From NCBI RefSeq assembly GCF_014656135.1, contig NZ_BNBV01000038.1, positions 1 through 45,896 on the forward strand: 45,896 bases of DNA, given 5' to 3'. The notes beneath the pieces are model-generated. The model was not told where the DNA came from, searched no databases, and was given only the letters and a program-made list of their open reading frames with translations. This DNA is from Streptomyces thermodiastaticus. Its GTDB lineage: Bacteria; Actinomycetota; Actinomycetes; Streptomycetales; Streptomycetaceae. The number at the start of each line of letters is the position of its first letter. Position 1 is the first letter of the stretch. Made by a program: the position numbers and the translations under genes. Below are positions 43,442 through 45,896 of the stretch, in pieces.

Positions 43442-43462
43442 ATCGTTGCCCTAAGCAACGAT
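43442..43462 (+). promoter_or_regulatory. Operator-like inverted repeat before marR
   Basis: ATCGTTGC and GCAACGAT are perfect 8-bp arms around CCTAA, ending 13 nt before the marR start. MarR proteins bind such sites and often control themselves and a neighbouring exporter. Confidence 0.7.
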
Positions 43463-43475
43463 TACGGGAGGTGCG

Positions 43476-43988
43476 GTGGCCGGGCAGGCGCAGTACGAAG
43501 AGCTGGTACGCCAGCTCAGCGCCATCGGAGCCGTGAGAAGGGATCTGGGGCGCATCATGCCGCCCGACTGCCCGGCCGGCTCAGGCGCTGTCTTGACCGT
43601 TCTCGGCGCCCACGGCGACATGCGCATGAGCAAGCTCGCCGAACACCTCGCCGTGGACATGTCGGTGACCAGCAGGCACGTGGCACACCTCGTCGCCCGC
43701 GGCTGGATCGAACGGCTGCCGGACCCCGCGGACAAGCGCTCGCGCATCCTGCACCTGACCCCCGCCGGCCTGGACCGGCTCGACGACCTGTTCCGGCGGA
43801 CCACACAACTGCTCACCGAACGGCTCAGCGACTGGAGCGACGACGAGGTCGGCCAGCTCATCCATCTGATGACGCGGCTGCGCGACAGCTTCGGCGACTG
43901 CCGGCCCCAGCCGGGCCGGGTCCCCGCCCCGGCGGACGCTCCCGTGATCGAAGAGACCACCCGTACACCCGCAAACGCACAGACGTAA
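43476..43988 (+). CDS. MarR-family transcriptional regulator
   Basis: 170 aa. The winged helix-turn-helix is clear: DMRMSKLAEHLAVDMSVTSR (recognition helix) and the wing ERLPDPADKRSRILHLTPAG. Helices at both ends form the dimer. Ligand unknown; residues after about 145 are a Pro/Ala tail. GGGAGG precedes the GTG. A perfect inverted repeat overlaps the upstream region and the efflux pump follows 9 nt after the stop, so a self-regulated marR-efflux operon is likely. Confidence 0.92.
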   Translation: MAGQAQYEELVRQLSAIGAVRRDLGRIMPPDCPAGSGAVLTVLGAHGDMRMSKLAEHLAVDMSVTSRHVAHLVARGWIERLPDPADKRSRILHLTPAGLDRLDDLFRRTTQLLTERLSDWSDDEVGQLIHLMTRLRDSFGDCRPQPGRVPAPADAPVIEETTRTPANAQT

Positions 43989-43997
43989 AGGAAGCCC

Positions 43998-45896
43998 ATG
44001 GCAACGACCACACCAGCCGGTGTGCGGGCTCACGCCAAGCAAGGGGGAGGCTCCCCGGACAGCGCTCCGATGACGCACCGGCAGATCATGGAGGCACTCT
44101 CCGGACTGCTGCTCGGCCTGTTCGCCGCCATTCTGTCCTCGACGATCGTCACCAACGCGCTGCCGACGATCATCAAGGACCTCGGCGGCGGCCAGTCCGC
44201 CTACACCTGGGTCGTCACCGCCGCGCTGCTCGCCATGACGGCCTCCGTACCCCTGTGGGGCAAGCTCGCCGACCTGCTCAGCAAGAAGGCGCTCGTCCAG
44301 ATAGCCCTGGTCATCTATGTCGCCGGTTCGGTCATAGCGGGCCTCGCGCAGAACCCCGCGATGCTGATCACCGCGCGTGTCGTACAGGGCCTGGGCGCCG
44401 GCGGCCTGTCCGCACTGGTGCAGGTGATCATGGCTGCGATGATCGCGCCGCGTGAGCGCGGCCGGTACTCCGGTTACACCGGTGCGACGTTCGCGGTCGC
44501 CACTGTCGGCGGCCCGCTGCTCGGCGGTGTCATCACCGACACCAGCTGGCTGGGCTGGCGCTACTGCCTCTTCGTCGGCATCCCCTTCGCGCTGATCGCC
44601 CTGATCGTGCTGCAGAAGACCCTGCACCTGCCGGTCACCAAGCGCGAGGTCAAGATCGACTGGGCCGGTGCCTTCTTCATCACCGCCGCCGCCTCCCTGC
44701 TGCTGCTCTGGGTGACCTTCGCGGACGACAAGTACGACTGGCTGTCCTGGCAGACCTACACGATGGTCGGCGGCACGATCGTGCTGGCGCTGCTGTTCGT
44801 CTTCACGGAGACCAAGGCCGCCCAGCCGATCATCCCGCTTCGCCTGTTCCGCAACCGCACCATCGCCCTGGCCTCGGCCGCCTCGCTGTTCGTCGGCGTG
44901 GGCATGTACGCGGGCACGGTGTTCTTCTCCCAGTACTTCCAGCTGGCCCGGGACAAGTCCCCGACCATGTCGGGCGTCATGACGATCCCGATGATCGGCG
45001 GTCTGTTCATCGCCTCCATGGTGTCCGGCCAGATCATCAGCCGCACCGGCCGCTGGAAGGGCTGGCTGGTGGCCGGCGGCGCCTGCCTGACCGCGGGCCT
45101 GGGCCTGCTCGGCAGCATGCGCTACGACACCCCGTACTGGCACCTGTCGCTGTACATGGCGCTGCTCGGCGTCGGCGTCGGTATGACGATGCAGAACCTG
45201 GTGCTGTCCACGCAGAACCAGGTCGCCCCGCAGGACCTGGGTGCCGCTTCCTCGACCGTCAGCTTCTTCCGCACCCTCGGCGGTGCGGTCGGCGTCGGCG
45301 TCCTCGGTTCGGTGATGTCCACCCGGATCACGCACCACGCCCAGGACACGGTCATGTCGCTGAGCCCGCAGGCGCGGGCCGCCGCGGGCAAGGCGCTGAG
45401 CTCCGGCAGCTCGCTGCCCGACATGAACGCCCTGCCGCAGGCCGTGCGCACCTGGCTGGAGGCCGCCTACGGCCACGGCATCGCCGACGCCTTCCTCTAC
45501 GGCGCGCCGTGCGCGTTCGTCGCCTTCCTCTTCATGCTGTTCATCAAGGAGGTTCCGTTGCGCACCACCGGCGCCCTGGCCCAGGCGGCCGAGCAGAACT
45601 CCGGCAAGGCGTCCGCGCCGGCCGACACCGAAGCGGCCGCGGCCGAGGCTCCGGTCGCCGAGGCCTCCGCCACCGTCGCCGCGCCCGCCGAGGAGCGCAG
45701 GCCGAGCTGGGCCGCGACCTCGGACGTGTCCGAGCCCGCCGAGTCCGGTGACGGTGCGACCCAGGGTGCCCAGCGGCTGGCTGCGGTGGCGACGCTGGAG
45801 CACGACGCTCCCGCGCAGAGCAGCAGCGGTGGCGGGGTGCCGGTTCGCGGTCACATCCGCGGTGCCGAGGACGCCCCCGTCCCCCACGCCGCGGTC
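43998..45896 (+). CDS. DHA2-family (14-helix) MFS drug efflux transporter, cut by the window end
   Basis: 633 codons read open from ATG 43998 to the end with no stop. It exports drugs using proton flow across the membrane. Features are LLLGLFAAILSSTIVTNALP, motif A LWGKLADLLSKKALVQIALV, motif C-like FAVATVGGPLLGGVI, and RVVQGLGAGGLSALVQVIMA. About 14 membrane helices run to near residue 520. After that comes an Ala/Glu-rich cytosolic tail and, at the very end, VPVRGHIRGAEDAPVPHAAV, which resembles the start of a carboxypeptidase regulatory-like (beta-sandwich) domain. GGAAG lies just upstream; 9 nt after marR. Confidence 0.93.
   Translation, partial: MATTTPAGVRAHAKQGGGSPDSAPMTHRQIMEALSGLLLGLFAAILSSTIVTNALPTIIKDLGGGQSAYTWVVTAALLAMTASVPLWGKLADLLSKKALVQIALVIYVAGSVIAGLAQNPAMLITARVVQGLGAGGLSALVQVIMAAMIAPRERGRYSGYTGATFAVATVGGPLLGGVITDTSWLGWRYCLFVGIPFALIALIVLQKTLHLPVTKREVKIDWAGAFFITAAASLLLLWVTFADDKYDWLSWQTYTMVGGTIVLALLFVFTETKAAQPIIPLRLFRNRTIALASAASLFVGVGMYAGTVFFSQYFQLARDKSPTMSGVMTIPMIGGLFIASMVSGQIISRTGRWKGWLVAGGACLTAGLGLLGSMRYDTPYWHLSLYMALLGVGVGMTMQNLVLSTQNQVAPQDLGAASSTVSFFRTLGGAVGVGVLGSVMSTRITHHAQDTVMSLSPQARAAAGKALSSGSSLPDMNALPQAVRTWLEAAYGHGIADAFLYGAPCAFVAFLFMLFIKEVPLRTTGALAQAAEQNSGKASAPADTEAAAAEAPVAEASATVAAPAEERRPSWAATSDVSEPAESGDGATQGAQRLAAVATLEHDAPAQSSSGGGVPVRGHIRGAEDAPVPHAAV

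Noticed and set aside
43581..45887. 768-codon minus-strand frame opposite marR and the efflux pump
   Set aside because: Shadow of the real genes; His/Asp/Gly/Arg-rich with no recognisable domain.

Overview
The window is chromosomal DNA from a Streptomyces or a very close relative. Base composition is very GC-rich with G/C at most third codon positions, many starts are GTG, and several promoters look leaderless. Lineage markers present include BldC, Lsr2, SigF and SigN-type sigma factors, a DUF3073 protein and a DUF2637 (Spd-like) membrane protein. The gene order hrpA - bldC - vdh - purM/purF - purLQS - lsr2 - purC - purD - dnaX - upp - tadA - sigF - sigN is a conserved core arrangement of the genus, so most of the window is core chromosome.

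Layout. 1-0.55 kb: relic of an IS200/IS605-type TnpB gene. 0.7-5.3 kb: hrpA RNA helicase, tRNA-Asp and a small CxxC protein. 5.3-9.9 kb: developmental regulator bldC with a clean terminator, an unknown conserved protein, valine dehydrogenase and a DUF3073 protein behind a long leader. 10-17.1 kb (minus strand): purM, purF, a maleylpyruvate-isomerase-like protein, then purL-purQ-purS with 4-bp overlaps. lsr2 diverges from purS across an inverted repeat. 18.2-20.9 kb: three tRNA-Gly genes. The outer two are identical tRNA-Gly(GCC) copies that bracket a decayed ABC transporter / two-component locus in which only the response regulator is intact. 20.9-30.4 kb (minus strand): purC, a dimethylformamidase-large-subunit-like protein, a membrane protein resembling an M48 peptidase without its zinc site, purD, dnaX and the SRP RNA.

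30.4-32.9 kb: tRNA-Ser(GGA) with a degenerate tyrosine integrase at its 3' end, then a DUF2637 membrane protein and small unknown proteins; this may be the remains of an integrated element. 33-39.9 kb: HhH-GPD protein, small secreted or acidic proteins, an antitoxin-like protein, a LytR_C protein, upp, the tadA pair, tRNA-Ser(CGA) and a Dabb-domain protein. 40-42.9 kb: two paralogous SigB-type sigma factors, sigF and sigN. 43-45.9 kb: a MarR regulator with a good operator, followed by a DHA2-type efflux pump cut by the window end.

How the genes fit together. Five blocks supply most of de novo purine synthesis (PurF, PurD, PurSQL, PurM, PurC), and Upp salvages uracil. BldC, SigF, SigN and Lsr2 act in development and chromosome silencing. 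I did not find an obviously new multigene system. The features most worth checking are the bracketed ABC/two-component relic, short tandem repeats that repeatedly sit on or just after stop codons, the pseudo-M48 protein, an in-frame octapeptide array beyond a stop codon, and unexplained dyads near bldC, purS/lsr2 and sigN.
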